Assembly: GCA_020205615.1 (NCBI GenBank)
Contig: JAINUW010000243.1
Coordinates: forward strand, 1 to 64,000
Origin: Panax quinquefolius
Taxonomy: Eukaryota > Streptophyta > Magnoliopsida > Apiales > Araliaceae
Length of the DNA: 64,000 nt
Direction of reading: 5' to 3'
The notes below the pieces were generated by a model. That model ran no database searches and was not told where the DNA came from. It saw nothing but the letters and a program-made list of their open reading frames with translations. Of the stretch, positions 23,645 to 36,167 are shown piece by piece. A program made the translations under genes and the position numbers. Every line of letters starts with the position of its first letter. The stretch's first letter is position 1.

Positions 23645-26600
23645 TGTAACAACCCCAAAATAGGTCCATTCCATCCAACCCATTCTCGAAGTCGCCAAAT
23701 ATATGGTACGAAAAACAACTACAACTTTATTACAACAATTGTCGTGGCAAAATACAACAACACATATCTTTGTGAGTTTGGATACAAATATATACCAATC
23801 AGAAGACGTCACAATGACACCTTACATAAAGGTATAGTCAAAAACTATTTTAGAAATTAGAATCTTTGGGAAGTGCTCAAGGAAACCTTCATACATGGGA
23901 GGCCATGCTTTTAGGTTATCAGAGATATCATATGGCCACGTAATTATCCTGGTTGATCCAATAAACCCCAAAGAAAAAACGAGAAGATTACTATCATATT
24001 CTTCCCAATGGTGAGTCTTCTTCGACATATCATTATCTCCACCGCTCTCTAATTGGGTATTATACTCCAAACAAACACCAAGATTATATAGTAGTGCTTG
24101 TAAATATACTCAAAGAAGTGGATGAGCACAACCATGTCTTATGATAACACGAGGTTGTATTCATTAGACATCTTGTATGATAAGTGACAAAACACCCTTC
24201 CAAGTTAAATTCACCTCACCTCAACATCTATAGACCACCACTCTATTCCTCGCTATCCCCCGCCGACCCAAATTTACACTTTTATTACCGAAAGGAATTG
24301 TGAAACAAAAGGGTGAGCACAACTAGCTCAATAAAGAATATTATGACTAAAGATAAATAAATTATCAATAGTCTTCATCAAGAATAAATCGTAGATTTAG
24401 AACATACGGTAGATGATAAAACTTTTCAACCATAGTTGCAATTGAATGAGCAATCCATTAGAAGAGTCAAATAGACTATAAAGTCTATTGTTTTTCCATG
24501 TTAAAAATCCACCAACAATGTTTTATCCTCGTAACATCAATCAACAATTCGCGTGCACAATCACGTGTATAACTCATAATCGTAATTGTAGTTCTAAATT
24601 CTTTCCTCATCCAAGACAAAGATAATTTTCATCACTTGTCTTTACTCAAACATCAAAGATCATGGTTATACCAAATCACGCCTCGCTCATAATCATATTA
24701 ATAAATTCATCTTGCACCACGGGCCAAAGATATTCATCAACAGATTCATCTTTACACTACAAAGCAAAGATATTCAACAACGGGTCATCTTTTCATTACA
24801 AGCCAAAGATATTCATCAATAATTCATCTTTGCACTACAGGCTAAAGATATTCAACAACAGGTTATCTTTGCATTACAAGCCAAAGATATTCATCAATAA
24901 TTCATCTTTGCATTACAAAAGCAAAGATATTCAACAACCAAGTCATCTTTTCATTACAAGCCAAAGATATTCATCAATAATTCATCTTTGCACTACAAAG
25001 CTAAAGATATTCAACAACAAAGTTATCTTTGCATTACAAGCCAAAGATATTCATCAATAATTCATCTTTGCACTACAAAGCTAAAGATATTCAACAATGT
25101 GTCATCTTTCAGCACACGAGCAAAAGATATTCATCAATAATTCATCTTCACCAATGGGCCAAAGATATTCAACAACGGGTCATCTTTGCATTACAAGCCA
25201 AAGATATTCATCAATAATTCATCTTTGCACTACAAAGCTAAAGATATTCAACAATGTGTCATCTTTGCATTACGAGCAAAAGATATTCATCAATAATTCA
25301 TCTTTGCACCATGGCTAAAGATATTCATCATTGGTCATGTTCATTTAAACACTGCTCATCATTTTGACCAAAGCCAAAGATATTCTTCGTAAATCATTCA
25401 TCTTTGCATTGATTTTATCCACGCCCAAAAATACCTCAAAAATAATCATAGTGGTGTAAAATTCAAGAATGATCAAAACATGGATACAATCAAAGCTAGT
25501 ATCCAAAATAGATATTTTTAGATTTAAAAGAAAAATTTTCATTTTTTGGTGAATAGTCGTGAATATGTCGATACGTGAATAGTGTCGATACGTGAATAAG
25601 AAACTCGACACCAAAAGATAGAAATTCCACAAAAACATCTTCACGCTTCACTTAATAGTACTCGTGAATAAGAATCGTGAATAGTAACTCATGAATAGTA
25701 ACTCGTGAATAAGAACTCATGAATAGTAACCCATATGAAAAAGTTCCAAATTTGATAAAAAGTTCCAACCAATATTTCAAAGATAATGATATCAAGAAAT
25801 AATATCATCCGAGAAGAAAATAACATCCCTTACCTCGAAAGACAAGATTCTTAGTTGAAACACCTGATATAAAGTCAAGGAAGGGAACTTGCACCGCCTA
25901 ACAATACTCAAAGTATACTCAAAATACTCACAAGAATACGCCGATAATATAGAGAGAAAAAGAGAGAAAACTTATTTTCGTGTGATTTTCAATTTAACTT
26001 AGCCCTCTATTTATAGAAAATGTTAAGACGTCAAGGCATTTAACTCGCAAACCCGATGGCTTTTACTCGCTACTATTCCCACCCACCACATTTGAAAATT
26101 CAATTGAGCACATTTCTCACCAACCAAAAGTGGGGCCCACCAATTCTAGAATTTTCCACCAAAATCATTTATAACCTAATTTCAATCAATCACCTCTTAA
26201 AATTCATAACAAATTATACGCTCATTTTTAACGGCTCAAAATTTGTGAACATATACTCAACTTATATATGTATAACATATCCAAAAATCCCAACGATCCA
26301 ACTACGATTAAAAATTATAACTCACATAATAAAGTCGTAAGAACATCGATTTGATCTTTTAATACCTCCAATCCGACAAAATATCGATAAAATACCTCAA
26401 CATTAATTCCTTCATTTATAACCACATAAATAAATCCATCATTTATATCCACATCAAATAAATATTTCATTGTCATATAAATCAATAATTAATTATTCAT
26501 AAATAATATTATAGAATCACAATAATGACAACCAGCAGCAGCTTCCTGTGAAAGAGGGGCTTTCAATAAGAATTTTTCCTCATCTTGGCGCAGCAATTAG

Positions 26601-27213
26601 GTGACCAAACCTCTCCTCGATGTAACTTTCTAGACATTGCCAATAATGTTATCTAATAATATTATTCAAATAATATGAATTATTGATCCGATAATGGAGA
26701 TACTATGCAGTTGACAATTATTGAACAACAATAATATAAAATATCAACGCATCAATTATTGAATCAATAAAATAAAATATTGAATAAATTAATTCATCGT
26801 AACAATTATGAGTAGTGCCTTCACGTAAGAATCAATAATTCAAAATATCGTAATACCGTGTGCATCGCGGCAACAACGCCAGACATTTTATTTTACCAAC
26901 CCGTATTCCAACGGTGTTAATCTGTGAACGATTACGTCGTTATTTATAAAAACTTAATTTTGTCGTTTTCTTCATCCGACAGCTTATTTCATTATGGGCC
27001 CATAAATAGTCGCTACCCGCCGCATTTAATATTCCCCTACGTAAAGAATATTCCACCACCAAACGAATATTCCCTAACAATAATGAATACTTTATACCTG
27101 CGTATTTTGAAAAAAAAATTCATATATCACCCTTTAACTTTAACTTTTATCAATTTAACCATTTACCGAATAGAAAAATTGAATACTTTTATTTCATAAA
27201 ATTCGGTCTTACA
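23645..27213 (-). mobile_element. LTR D2 (3.57 kb), complete
   Basis: Co-linear with LTR D1 over its whole length with scattered small differences. It contains the 39-bp hairpin array (24,700-25,395), 13-bp repeats (~25,540-25,735), a GAGGTAAGG donor-like site near 25,837, and a TATA box near 26,020. It ends CGGTCTTACA next to the second minimal internal region. Confidence 0.85.
24700..25395. repeat. 39-bp hairpin repeat array in LTR D2
   Basis: Same unit and alternation as in D1. Variants of the loop (acaaag, acagg, atggg) differ mainly at C/G positions. Several units are shortened by 1-3 bases, which breaks the 39-bp period. Confidence 0.85.
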
Positions 27214-27541
27214 ATCTCCCTCCTTATGAAATTTCGTCCCTAAATTTACGCACCGGTATTTCAAAGAGTTGAGAATACCTTTTTCATTTCATTTATTCTA
27301 TCTCCCCGTCATCATGATTTCTCCATCGCTTTTCATCTCCCGTATTTCAGATATCATTCTAGAATATGAAACAAAACAAAGGTTAATTGAGCAAATTAAT
27401 ATATCACATAATATCTCGATATTATGATCGACCAACAAATAAGCTTAGGTAGGACACACTAAGCGAAGGATTTACTCATCTCTCCTCCTAGTTCTATTCC
27501 CGATCTCCGCCAGAGATCATATCCCTAAGCTCGATACCAAA
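27214..27541 (-). pseudogene. Second minimal internal region of family D
   Basis: A near-copy of 23,315-23,644: polypurine tract beside LTR D2, integrase-tail-like codons, gag-start-like codons, and a primer-binding site against LTR D3. That both spacers have the same internal deletion shows the deletion came before the tandem duplication. Confidence 0.7.
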
Positions 27542-29634
27542 TGTAACAACCCCAAAATAGGTCCATTCCATCCAACCCATTCGAGTCGCCAAATATATGG
27601 TAACGAAAAACAACTACAACTTTATTACAACAATTGTCGTGGCAAAATACAACAACACATATGCCGTGAGTTTGGATACAAATATATACCAATCAGAAGA
27701 CGTCACAATGACACCTTACATAAAGGTATAGTCAAAAACTATTTTAGAAATTAGAATCTTTGGGAAGTGCTCAAGGAAACCTTCATATATGGGAGGCCAT
27801 GCTTTTAGGTTATCAGAGATATCATATGGCCACGTAATTATCCTTGGTTGATCCAATAAACCCCAAAGAAAAACGAGAAGATTACTATCATATTCTTCCC
27901 AATGGTGAGTCTTCTCTCGACATATCATTATCTCCACTGCCTCTAATTGGGTATTATACTCCAAACAAACACCAAGATTATATAGGTAGTGCTTGTAAAT
28001 ATACTCAGCAAGTGGATGAGCACAACCATGTCTTATGATAACACGAGGTCAGTATGTCATTAGACATCTTGTATGATAGTGACAAAACACCCTTCCAAGT
28101 TAAATTCACCTCACCCTCAACATCTATAGACCACCACTCTATTCCTCGCTATCCCCCCCGTCGACTCCAAATGCTACACTTTTATTACACGAAAGGAATT
28201 GTGAAACAAAAGGGTGAGCACAACTAGCTCAAGATAAAAAGAATATTATGACTAAAGATAAATAAATTATCAATAGTCTTCATCAAGAATAAATCGTAGA
28301 TTTAGAACATATGGTAGATGATAAAACTTTTCAACCATAGTCAATAAATGGAATGAAAGCAATCCATTAGAAGAGTCAAATAGACTATAAAGTCTATTGT
28401 TTTTTCCATGTTAAAATCCACCAACAATGTTTTATCCTCGTAACATCAATCAACAATTCTCGCAAGCACAATCACGTGTATAACTCATAATCGTAATTGT
28501 AGTTCTAAATTCTTTCCTCATCCAAGACAAAGATAATTTTCATCACTGTCTTTTTACCTCGAAACATCAAAGATCATGGTTATACCAAATCACGCCTCGC
28601 TCATAATCATCTTAATAAATTCATCTGCACTACGGGCCAAAGATATTCATCAACAGATTCATCTTTACACTACAAAGCTAAAGATATTCAACAACGGGTC
28701 ATCTTTTCATTATGCCAAAGATATTCATCAATAATTCATCTCTTTTGCTCTGCTAAAAAGATATTCAACAACAAAGTTATCTTTCATTACAAGCCAAAGA
28801 TATTCATCAATAATTCATCTTTGCACTACAAATTAAAGATATTCAACAACCGGGTCATCTTTTCATTACAAGCCAAAGATATTCATCAATAATTCATCTT
28901 TTGCACTACTGCTAAAGATATTCAACAACAAAGTTATCTTTGCATTACAAGCCAAAGATATTCATCAATAATTCATCTTGCACTACAAAGTAAAAAGATA
29001 TTCAACAATGCGTCATCTTTGCATTACTGAGCAAAAGATATTCATCAATAATTCATCTTTGCACTACCGCTTAAAGATATTCAACAACGGTCATCTTTGC
29101 ATTACAAGCCAAAGATATTCATCAATAATTCATCTTGCACTACAATGCTAAAGATATTCAACAACAGTCATCATTTTGATTACTGAGCAAAAGATATTCA
29201 TCAATAATTCATCTTTGCACTCTTGGCTAAAGATATTCATCGATTGGTCATATTCATTTAAACACTGCTCATCTTCAGACTACAGCCAAAGATATTCTTC
29301 TTAAATCATTCATCTTTGCATTGATTTTATCCACGCCCAAAAAATACCTCAAAATAATCATAGTGGTGTAAAATTCAAGAATGATCAAAACATTGGATCA
29401 TAATCAAAATTTAGTATCCAAAATAGATATTTTTATTTAAAAGAAAAATTTTCATTTTTCTATTGAATAGTCACAGATTCGTGAATAGTCAGATATCGTG
29501 AATAAAGGTCAGATACGTGAATAAGAATCTCACACCAAAAGATAAAATTCCAAAAAAACATCTTCACGCTTATGAATAAGACTTACGTGAATAAGAATCG
29601 TGAATAAGAATCTGACACCAAAAGATAGAAATGT
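27542..29634 (-). mobile_element. LTR D3, truncated on its right
   Basis: Aligns with the first ~2.1 kb of D1 and D2 (their 3' portion in element orientation), including a hairpin array at 28,620-29,305. It stops within 'ccaaaagatagaaat' at ~29,634, where a CCACCCA minisatellite begins. U3 and the promoter are missing. Confidence 0.8.
28620..29305. repeat. 39-bp hairpin repeat array in LTR D3
   Basis: The third copy of the array, with more irregular units than D1 and D2 (for example 'cactactgct' or 'ctctgct' where D1 has 'cactacaggct'). Confidence 0.85.
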
Positions 29635-29645
29635 ATACAAATTTC

Positions 29646-29832
29646 ACCCCACCCCCCACCCACCACCCACCACCCACCACCCACCACCCACCACCCACCA
29701 CATACCCCACCCCACCCACCCCAATTCCCCCACCGGTCCCAAAAAAATTAATATTAAGCAATCGATACACCACCCACCCTCTACCTCTACCCACCCCCAC
29801 CCCACCCTCACCCAATTCCCACTCCACTCCAC
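29646..29832. repeat. CCACCCA-type minisatellite
   Basis: Runs of ccaccca/ccacccc on the plus strand, densest at 29,646-29,712 and again at 29,768-29,842. The strong C/G strand asymmetry gives false Pro/His and Gly/Val/Trp reading frames on the two strands. Confidence 0.85.
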
Positions 29833-31731
29833 CCACCCACCTCTTATATCCGGGTCTCTATCTATAGTATATATTAATTTTTTTTTTTAAATTTTGTTTA
29901 AAAGTTAAAATATCTTAAAATGGTTAATATAATTTTTAACCATAACCATATGGTTCTAACCCACATAACACATATTAAAAATGATTAATATGATTTTAGT
30001 TCTTAAATGTAACCATAACCATATTTTAAAAATCAAACCATAACCATATTTTAACAGGCCTATATGCAACCATAATGGGATGAGAGAGAAGTCGTGTGGA
30101 TTTTTTTTAATACTTTTTCGTTTGATCTCTATGTTTTTTGGTCAGTATTACGTGATTATTATATTGCATTGCATATTCTTTATAATTATTTTATAAATAA
30201 ACTGATCTTATAATTACTTTGTAATTACTGTTTAGCAGTGTAAAAGAAGCCAATTATATATTACTACAAGACTACCATTAAGTAAATAAAGAGCAGCAGA
30301 GCGAGGAAGGGTGAAGTCACGTTGGGTCAAATAAAGGAGCATGCATATCCACATATATATACTCCACTCCAGAAGTTTATATATATCTTGCTGTGCTGTC
30401 AGATCCACGTGGAGAGTGTCGGAACATCGGAACTTGGTCAACCTTATCTTTTTTCTAAAACGGGCATCAATCCATTCGTTTGTGTGTGTTGTGTGTCACC
30501 ATCTCTCTCTCTCTCTCTCTCATGAGTCATGACCGACTTTGATCAATTTATAGATTCGTCCAACTGATCTCCAACCAACTACTAGTAGTACCAACAAATG
30601 TTATGTTGAGAGGAGCAAAATCCGGCAATCGTATTCATTTTTACTTCACTATATATTTTATGATTACAATTACGATTATACATGAATGAATTAATGAAGC
30701 AAAGTAAAATGGTTTGTCCCCTTTGGACTTGGGTGGGAAGGATATTATATGACTAGAAAGTAGAAACTCATGAGCTTAGTAGCGGTTATATGTATATGCA
30801 AGCTGTGTAGTATATAATCCTCAATGACGACAATTTTTTTAGATTATAACGATAATTCATTCGTCGTCATATACGATAATAGTTACGGATGAACCGTCGC
30901 TATAATTTAAAAAAATCTTAGTTATACACGACTATAATTATATACAATTTTTCCTTATATATAATTTTCGGATCCGGTTAGCATAAAGTTTATTTGTTGG
31001 TAGTGTATTAATTCCATTAATGTAGATAGAACACATACAACATCGTCATCAGCACAAGATTTCTATTGATCAATTGACCAACTTATTCAAAAATAAACTC
31101 CATACTAACCACTTCCCTAATTTCCACATCACCCTAGCTAACATTAATTCAACCCCACCACTTGCTGCATGCACCCCCGGGCCCCGGCCACTCCCATCCC
31201 TTAATTGTCAAATATTGAAAATTGGATGCTAGCTAGCTCATCACCTACGTACCTAGCTTAGCTACTACTTTCATCCTAAAAATGTAAAAGGAATTCATAG
31301 TTTTTTATATATTAATTTTGTGCTAAATTAAAAAGTTTTGAAGGGTCATCAATACTTCAATAGACACATACTAATAAGGATATCCACTAGCTAGGGTTAT
31401 TTGCGCGACTCATTTGGGGTGTCTGGGTTGGGGGGAGAATTAAGGAAGCAGTTTTTGGAATCAATCCCATATTATATTTATATATACTAGATATGCCCCG
31501 CATCATTAATCGTGTATTAACGATAAAATGATCTCAAATTTTAAACTACTAAAATGATTTATTAAGTCGAAAGCGTAGAAATTTAAAATCATTTGTATTT
31601 TATTAGATAGATTAGGCATGTTCCGTGCCTCCTAAACTTTTACATGTATCAGTGTGATTTATCCCAAACCTCATACAACCCAAATAATTTATTAGAGTGA
31701 GGAAAATTAAAAATTCAAAATCATATATTTG

Positions 31732-31732
<1 letters not shown>

Positions 31733-31778
<46 letters not shown>
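31733..31778. repeat. (TA)n microsatellite
   Basis: An uninterrupted TA run of about 23 units. Confidence 0.95.
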
Positions 31779-31780
<2 letters not shown>

Positions 31781-32094
31781 GATCTTATCTTTCACACCCT
31801 TATCCAACTCACCCGAAAGCTCACCCTCTTTAGTGATGGACCCCATGATTGACGACAACATATAAGCGTCGCTAAAAGTATATATACAATGGTTGTAGAT
31901 GATCAATCCGTCACGGGTCCGTCGCTAAATGAGGGTGAGCTGAAGAAGTTAGATTAAACAAGTGAACAAACCAAGAACAACCTGCTATAGCGCGATTTTT
32001 TTTTCCGTCGTTGTAGCAGAAAGTAAATTTTTATATTTTATGCTATAGCTTTTCGCTCTTAGTTCGCCTCCCTCCAGTTATTGGAAAGAGTTTC

Positions 32095-32099
<5 letters not shown>

Positions 32100-32146
<47 letters not shown>
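32100..32146. repeat. (AT)n microsatellite
   Basis: An uninterrupted AT run of about 23 units. Confidence 0.95.
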
Positions 32147-32151
<5 letters not shown>

Positions 32152-32419
32152 GAATGGATTGAACCATTCTTATTTCTCTCAAATTTATAAATTTTATTTG
32201 TTGGAGGAGGAAGAGTATAGAATAATTCATTTTAATTAAAATAGAATGAATCATTTCACTCTTTGTTAAAATTTAGGATCACATACACGCACACGACAAT
32301 AGAGAATTAAGATTCACACACAGATTTACGTGGTTCTCCAATTTGAATACTCTACAAATGATTTGTTGTTGTTTATAATTTAGTTACAGACATTTCATGT
32401 CATACCAAGACTACCAAAG

Positions 32420-32423
<4 letters not shown>

Positions 32424-32481
<58 letters not shown>

Positions 32482-32482
32482 G
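32424..32482. repeat. (TA)n-(CA/TG)n microsatellite
   Basis: About 26 TA units followed by a short 'cacacgtgtgtgtg'. Confidence 0.95.
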
Positions 32483-33040
32483 TGTGTGTGTTCATCAATT
32501 ATTCTCATGCAGCTACTGTATATCAAGGAATAAGAAGCTAAAAAAATTGAAAATATATTATTTAGATATAAAAAAAATCGTTCTGCTAGAAGTTTGATGA
32601 GGCTCACCATCTGAGTCATCTGACCATCATGAATACTGTCCTTGTTTTTCTTATGTATTTAATCTTATAACATATCGTGACCCCTTCACGTTAAAATTGA
32701 ACGATTTAATAGAATTCTCGTCCGCAGTTGAGAATGACAAGAAGAGGAAATCGATGAATGAAGTCAATCTTTTGGGAGACTTAAAAACTAAAAAAAATGA
32801 ATTTGGCATCTGCAGGAGAAACATTTGGCCATACCTAGCGTCCACAATTTAAAATTGTGGACGAAGACAAATACAAAAATGGTATTTTGGTCATTTGTCC
32901 TGTCCGCAATATTAAACTGCAGAATATTAAAAACTAAACTGCGAATGAAAGTTTTATATATGAAACCGTTCAATCTAAAAGTAAAGGGTTACGATGTGTT
33001 GTAAAGTTAAATTCTTTTTTACAATGTTTGTTATGGATGG

Positions 33041-33044
<4 letters not shown>

Positions 33045-33116
<72 letters not shown>
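33045..33116. repeat. (TA)n-(TG)n microsatellite next to LTR E
   Basis: About 31 TA units, then 'tgtgtgtg', ending exactly where LTR E begins. The other end of element E also lies in a (TA)n tract (40,569-40,611), so the element appears to have inserted into a TA microsatellite. Confidence 0.9.
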
Positions 33117-33119
<3 letters not shown>

Positions 33120-33716
33120 TAACGCCAGATCTTTCGCCACGTCCCAATCACGTAAGACGCGCTCGATCCTCGCACGGAAAAACACGATAAGACACTAAAA
33201 GCTCGACGGCGGGTCCGTCGGGGATAACTTCAAAGCGTGAGAGTCGATACGTGTTCACAAGGTTAACCAATGGAGGAATGTAATGTCTAATGTATTGAGA
33301 GAAAGATAATAATTCTCGTGTATGAGATTATGAATGAAGACGCACACTGCTTGTGAAGACCTCCTCGCTTTATGATATATTATAGACACGGTTTACTGGT
33401 GCCACTAACCTTCCCGACACCCGTTAATCCCATCCCTCTCATCCACCACCGCCAACCGTCCAATCCTTATTAATACCATGTAAGATATCATTACCATATC
33501 TTTGTCATCATCACCCGGCCAAAGATGTAGATACATTTTAAATATATGATGGGTCAATTCCAACCGATTTGGTCCGATATTAGAAGGACTTAACAAAGAT
33601 AATAAAGTGACTAGATCCAATAATGTCAACACCCAATAAGTGAAGACCCAATGGACTAATCGAATATGTAGGCCCAATCCATTCTACTTAATAGAGAGAA
33701 ATATCACGACTCAACA
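33117..33716 (-). mobile_element. 3' LTR of element E
   Basis: A 600-bp repeat matching 39,971-40,568 along its length ('gatctttcgccacg', 'ggtccgtcgggg', 'gtgttcacaaggttaacca', 'aatatatgatgg'). The purine-rich tract on the minus strand adjoins its right side (33,717-33,735). Confidence 0.8.
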
Positions 33717-34199
33717 TTGTCTCCCTAGTTTTTTATTAAACGCGAGGAGGTTTAATAGGAAACTATAAATGGTATCGGTTCAGGACAAAAGGAATTAATA
33801 TAAGACCAATGAAGGCCCAAAATACGGCTTACCGAAGCCCATCGGGTGAACATCAAATGGCAACATAAATTAAGATTAGAAGCCCATTTAAAGAGCCCGC
33901 TCCAGCCGAACATACAACAACAAATATTTCACCGCTTCTCGAATAACCTAAACCTTCGCCACAAAAACCATTCTCTTTCGAATCTAGGTTCGAAGTCGTA
34001 ATGCATACACCGATGATCATCGGTCAAGCAATAATTCCATCATGGAACCGATGGGTGAAGGAGTGAAATATCGACTAAAGGAAGTTAAGATTTGACCATC
34101 AATCGAATCGATCGATTAATATTGGTCATCTGCAAGTAAACACTGTCTTCGTGTGTTTCCGTCCCAAATACAAAGAAGCCGAAAAGGATACCGAAGATA

Positions 34200-34638
34200 A
34201 TGCCGAAGAGAATACCGAAGAGAATGCCTAAGAGAATACCGAAGAGAGAAAGCCATTCTGAAGTCTGTGTTTGGCAAAAGGAAAGAAGCAACCTTGACAT
34301 TGTTGTTCTCAACAATGAATGCCTCCGGAAGGATATCGACAAGGTCAAAGAAGAACTGAAAATGACCAAGGCCACTCATCGGGTCATCACTGATATAAAT
34401 GCCGATCTGTCAAGCTAAAGGATCAAAGCATCTGGTACATCGTCAGAAGCTCGAAGAAGAGCTGAAAGAGCTTCGGGCCCTTAGAGATTTGGGTCCGCCA
34501 CTGACCGAAGACTATCGTAAGGAGATCCAGGCAAAATACAGAAAATCCGCAGAGCTGAACAATAAGATCGTCCATATGTATGCCAAAGGATATGAAATCT
34601 GCCGAAGTAAAGGCAAGAAAAAAGCTCTGCCAAGGTAG
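34200..34638 (+). pseudogene. Antisense coiled-coil reading frames in element E
   Basis: Two plus-strand frames, 34,200-34,418 and 34,399-34,638, overlap with a single frameshift. The first opens with a repeated 'PKRIPKRMPKRI' from a 12-bp repeat, followed by 'LRKDIDKVKEELKM'. The second has 'QKLEEELKELRAL' and a basic end 'SKGKKKALPR'. Both show heptad-like Leu spacing and many Lys/Glu, as in a coiled coil. They run against the element's own gag-pol direction and lie between integrase and the 3' LTR, where several TAT-lineage elements carry an extra antisense frame. Function unknown. Confidence 0.45.
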
Positions 34639-35153
34639 ATCCATCTCTTCAGACTCTTTAGATGGTGACGACGATGTGAGGAAGAAGTTGAAGATGACCT
34701 CTCCTTATCTTTAGCTGTAGAACATTCTGTAAAAATTCTAACTTGTTGTGAACAGTTAGTATTAAAATATCAACTTCATGCCTTATTACTTCTGAGTGAA
34801 CATTTCTTGTCAATAATTCAGTATCAATTAATCTGTATGAACTTAACTTAGGACATGAACTAGATAAGGCGTATAACAGTTAATTTATGAAATGAAGTGA
34901 ACTAAATTTAATGGATAGAATTTAATGAACAGTATTGAATGAACTGAACTCAACACTTGAACAAAATAAAGTAATGTATACTTATCGTTTCTGAAGTGTG
35001 AGATCGGTCATATGTGAGGTGAATTCGGCTGATCCTCCTTGCACCATCAAAATCTTGCTTACCACTCGGGGTAGAACAAGTATATAAGGACATTTGTTTA
35101 CCACTCGGGGTGAACCTATTATATAAGGACCAAGATATAAGGATCAATTGTGA

Positions 35154-35475
35154 CCATTGACTTACCACCCTTGGTAAAATAAATATAGGAACATAGGATT
35201 TGTCTACCACGCTGGGCAACAAATAAATGGGCTACCATCGAATGGCCAGCGAGTCCTACCATACCTCCTTACACCATTGTGACTTTTAGGACAAATAGGA
35301 CCGGGATCAATAGTGACCATCGACTTACCACCCTTCGTAAAATCAATATAGATCATATGATTTGTCTACCACACGGTAACAAATAAGTGGGCGCCATCGA
35401 ATGGCCAAATAGTCCTACCATACCTCCTTACACCATTGTGACCTTAGGACAAATAGACCGTGGATCATATAGTGA
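35154..35475. repeat. 164-bp tandem duplication in element E
   Basis: 'ccattgacttaccacccttgg' at 35,154 recurs as 'ccatcgacttaccacccttcg' at 35,318. The following ~150 bp is repeated with small changes ('gtcctaccatacctccttac' at 35,251 and 35,411). A shorter related pair 'ttaccactcggggt' lies at 35,058 and 35,099. Confidence 0.8.
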
Positions 35476-35640
35476 AAAGTGAATGTGGATGAGCCATCGA
35501 AATCTGTCTGCGTCCGACTTCTTGGTTCTTTCATGAATATCCCGCCAAGCGCTTTATAAAGCCAACAACTTCGGGTTAAATGATCGCCACAGATGTCTTT
35601 GTGAATTTCCAAGAACATACTCTACTTTGGATGGAACCAA
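35415..35640 (-). pseudogene. Integrase zinc-binding region remnant of element E
   Basis: On the minus strand 'EIHKDICGDHL' (~35,608-35,576) and 'YKALGGIF' resemble the HX3-4H part of a retroviral-type integrase N-terminal HHCC domain. 'VEYVLG' in a neighbouring frame completes the usual lead-in. At least one frameshift separates the parts, and no DDE core was found to the left. Confidence 0.5.
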
Positions 35641-35689
35641 ATGTTTGAGCAATGATGACGAAAAAGGTCCTTCGATAAAGATTCTCATC

Positions 35690-36060
35690 AATGAGAGCAA
35701 AATCGACACTCTCTTGACTTGGTATACTTTGCCAAGATTTGATCCAGGAAGGAAAGACGCCATCCGCCATCAAAATTATAAGCATCCAGAGTGGCCAACT
35801 TCGATAATACATCTACGGTGGAATTGTTATTGCGATCAACCCCTTGATAGCCTTTGTCAGATCGATGTCCAAAATAGAATATCCATCCGCATGCAATGTC
35901 CACGAGCTCGTCATCAAGAATCGCAACGGCTTTGTCGGACTCTTCTACTTCTCTTTAACTATTATCGCCTTCGGAAAAGAATTGTCCGACCATAATGTCA
36001 ATCGACCTTGGAAATATTTACTGAAGTGTTCGGATTTCCAAGAGTGCGGCTTATAGATCT
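35690..36060 (-). pseudogene. RT-connection/RNase H remnant of element E
   Basis: Minus-strand frames contain 'YFQGRLTLWS' (~36,020-35,990, like the connection segment before RNase H), 'SSWTLHADGYS' (~35,915-35,880, like the first catalytic Asp motif WTL-x-DGS) and 'STVDVLSKLATLDAYNFDGG' (~35,815-35,760, like the C-terminal ADALSKLAS motif). The order is correct for gypsy RNase H, but stops and frameshifts separate the pieces. Confidence 0.55.
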
Positions 36061-36167
36061 GCTTTGGTGACGAGTCCTTCGCTGCAACGAGAACACTCAA
36101 GGCAGAGTGCCTTTTTTGCATTCTCGGGTGAATATATTCTTGAATTGCTCCCTCGTCTGTTTGTGCC

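Larger units (their letters stand above)
19740..29634 (-). mobile_element. Tandem array of family-D giant-LTR mini-elements (LTR-330bp-LTR-330bp-partial LTR)
   Basis: Three LTR copies start at 19,740, 23,645 and 27,542 with the same TGTAACAACCCC. The first two end at 23,314 and 27,213 with CGGTCTTACA. The spacing is therefore ~3.90 kb per unit. Between them lie internal regions of only ~330 bp carrying a primer-binding site and a polypurine tract but no pol. The third copy is cut at ~29,634. Orientation from primer site and polypurine tract is minus. The array interrupts the MULE transposase at its left edge. Five bases before it read TCCCA; the matching duplication cannot be sought because the right end is truncated. 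Confidence 0.8.
29635..33116. other. Intergenic stretch without recognised genes
   Basis: I see no supported coding region. It holds a C-rich minisatellite at its left edge, a (CT)n at ~30,501-30,521 and four long (TA)n tracts. There are several 'ccgtcgctaaa'/'cgtcgtc' motifs (30,870-30,900; 31,850-31,930; 31,990-32,015) of the kind found in degraded plant DNA transposons. The short open frames here lie in simple repeats or AT-rich sequence. Confidence 0.6.

Noticed and set aside
29600..29890. Pro/His-rich plus frame and Gly/Trp/Val-rich minus frame
   Set aside because: Direct products of the CCACCCA minisatellite.
31480..31645. 'tactagatatgccccgc' and 'ggcatgttccgtgcc' as ends of a small transposon
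   Set aside because: The motifs are suggestive, but no matching inverted ends or target duplication could be paired.
30826..32060. Repeated 'ccgtcgctaaa'-like motifs as subterminal repeats of a CACTA element
   Set aside because: No CACTA termini, no transposase and too few motifs to support a call.
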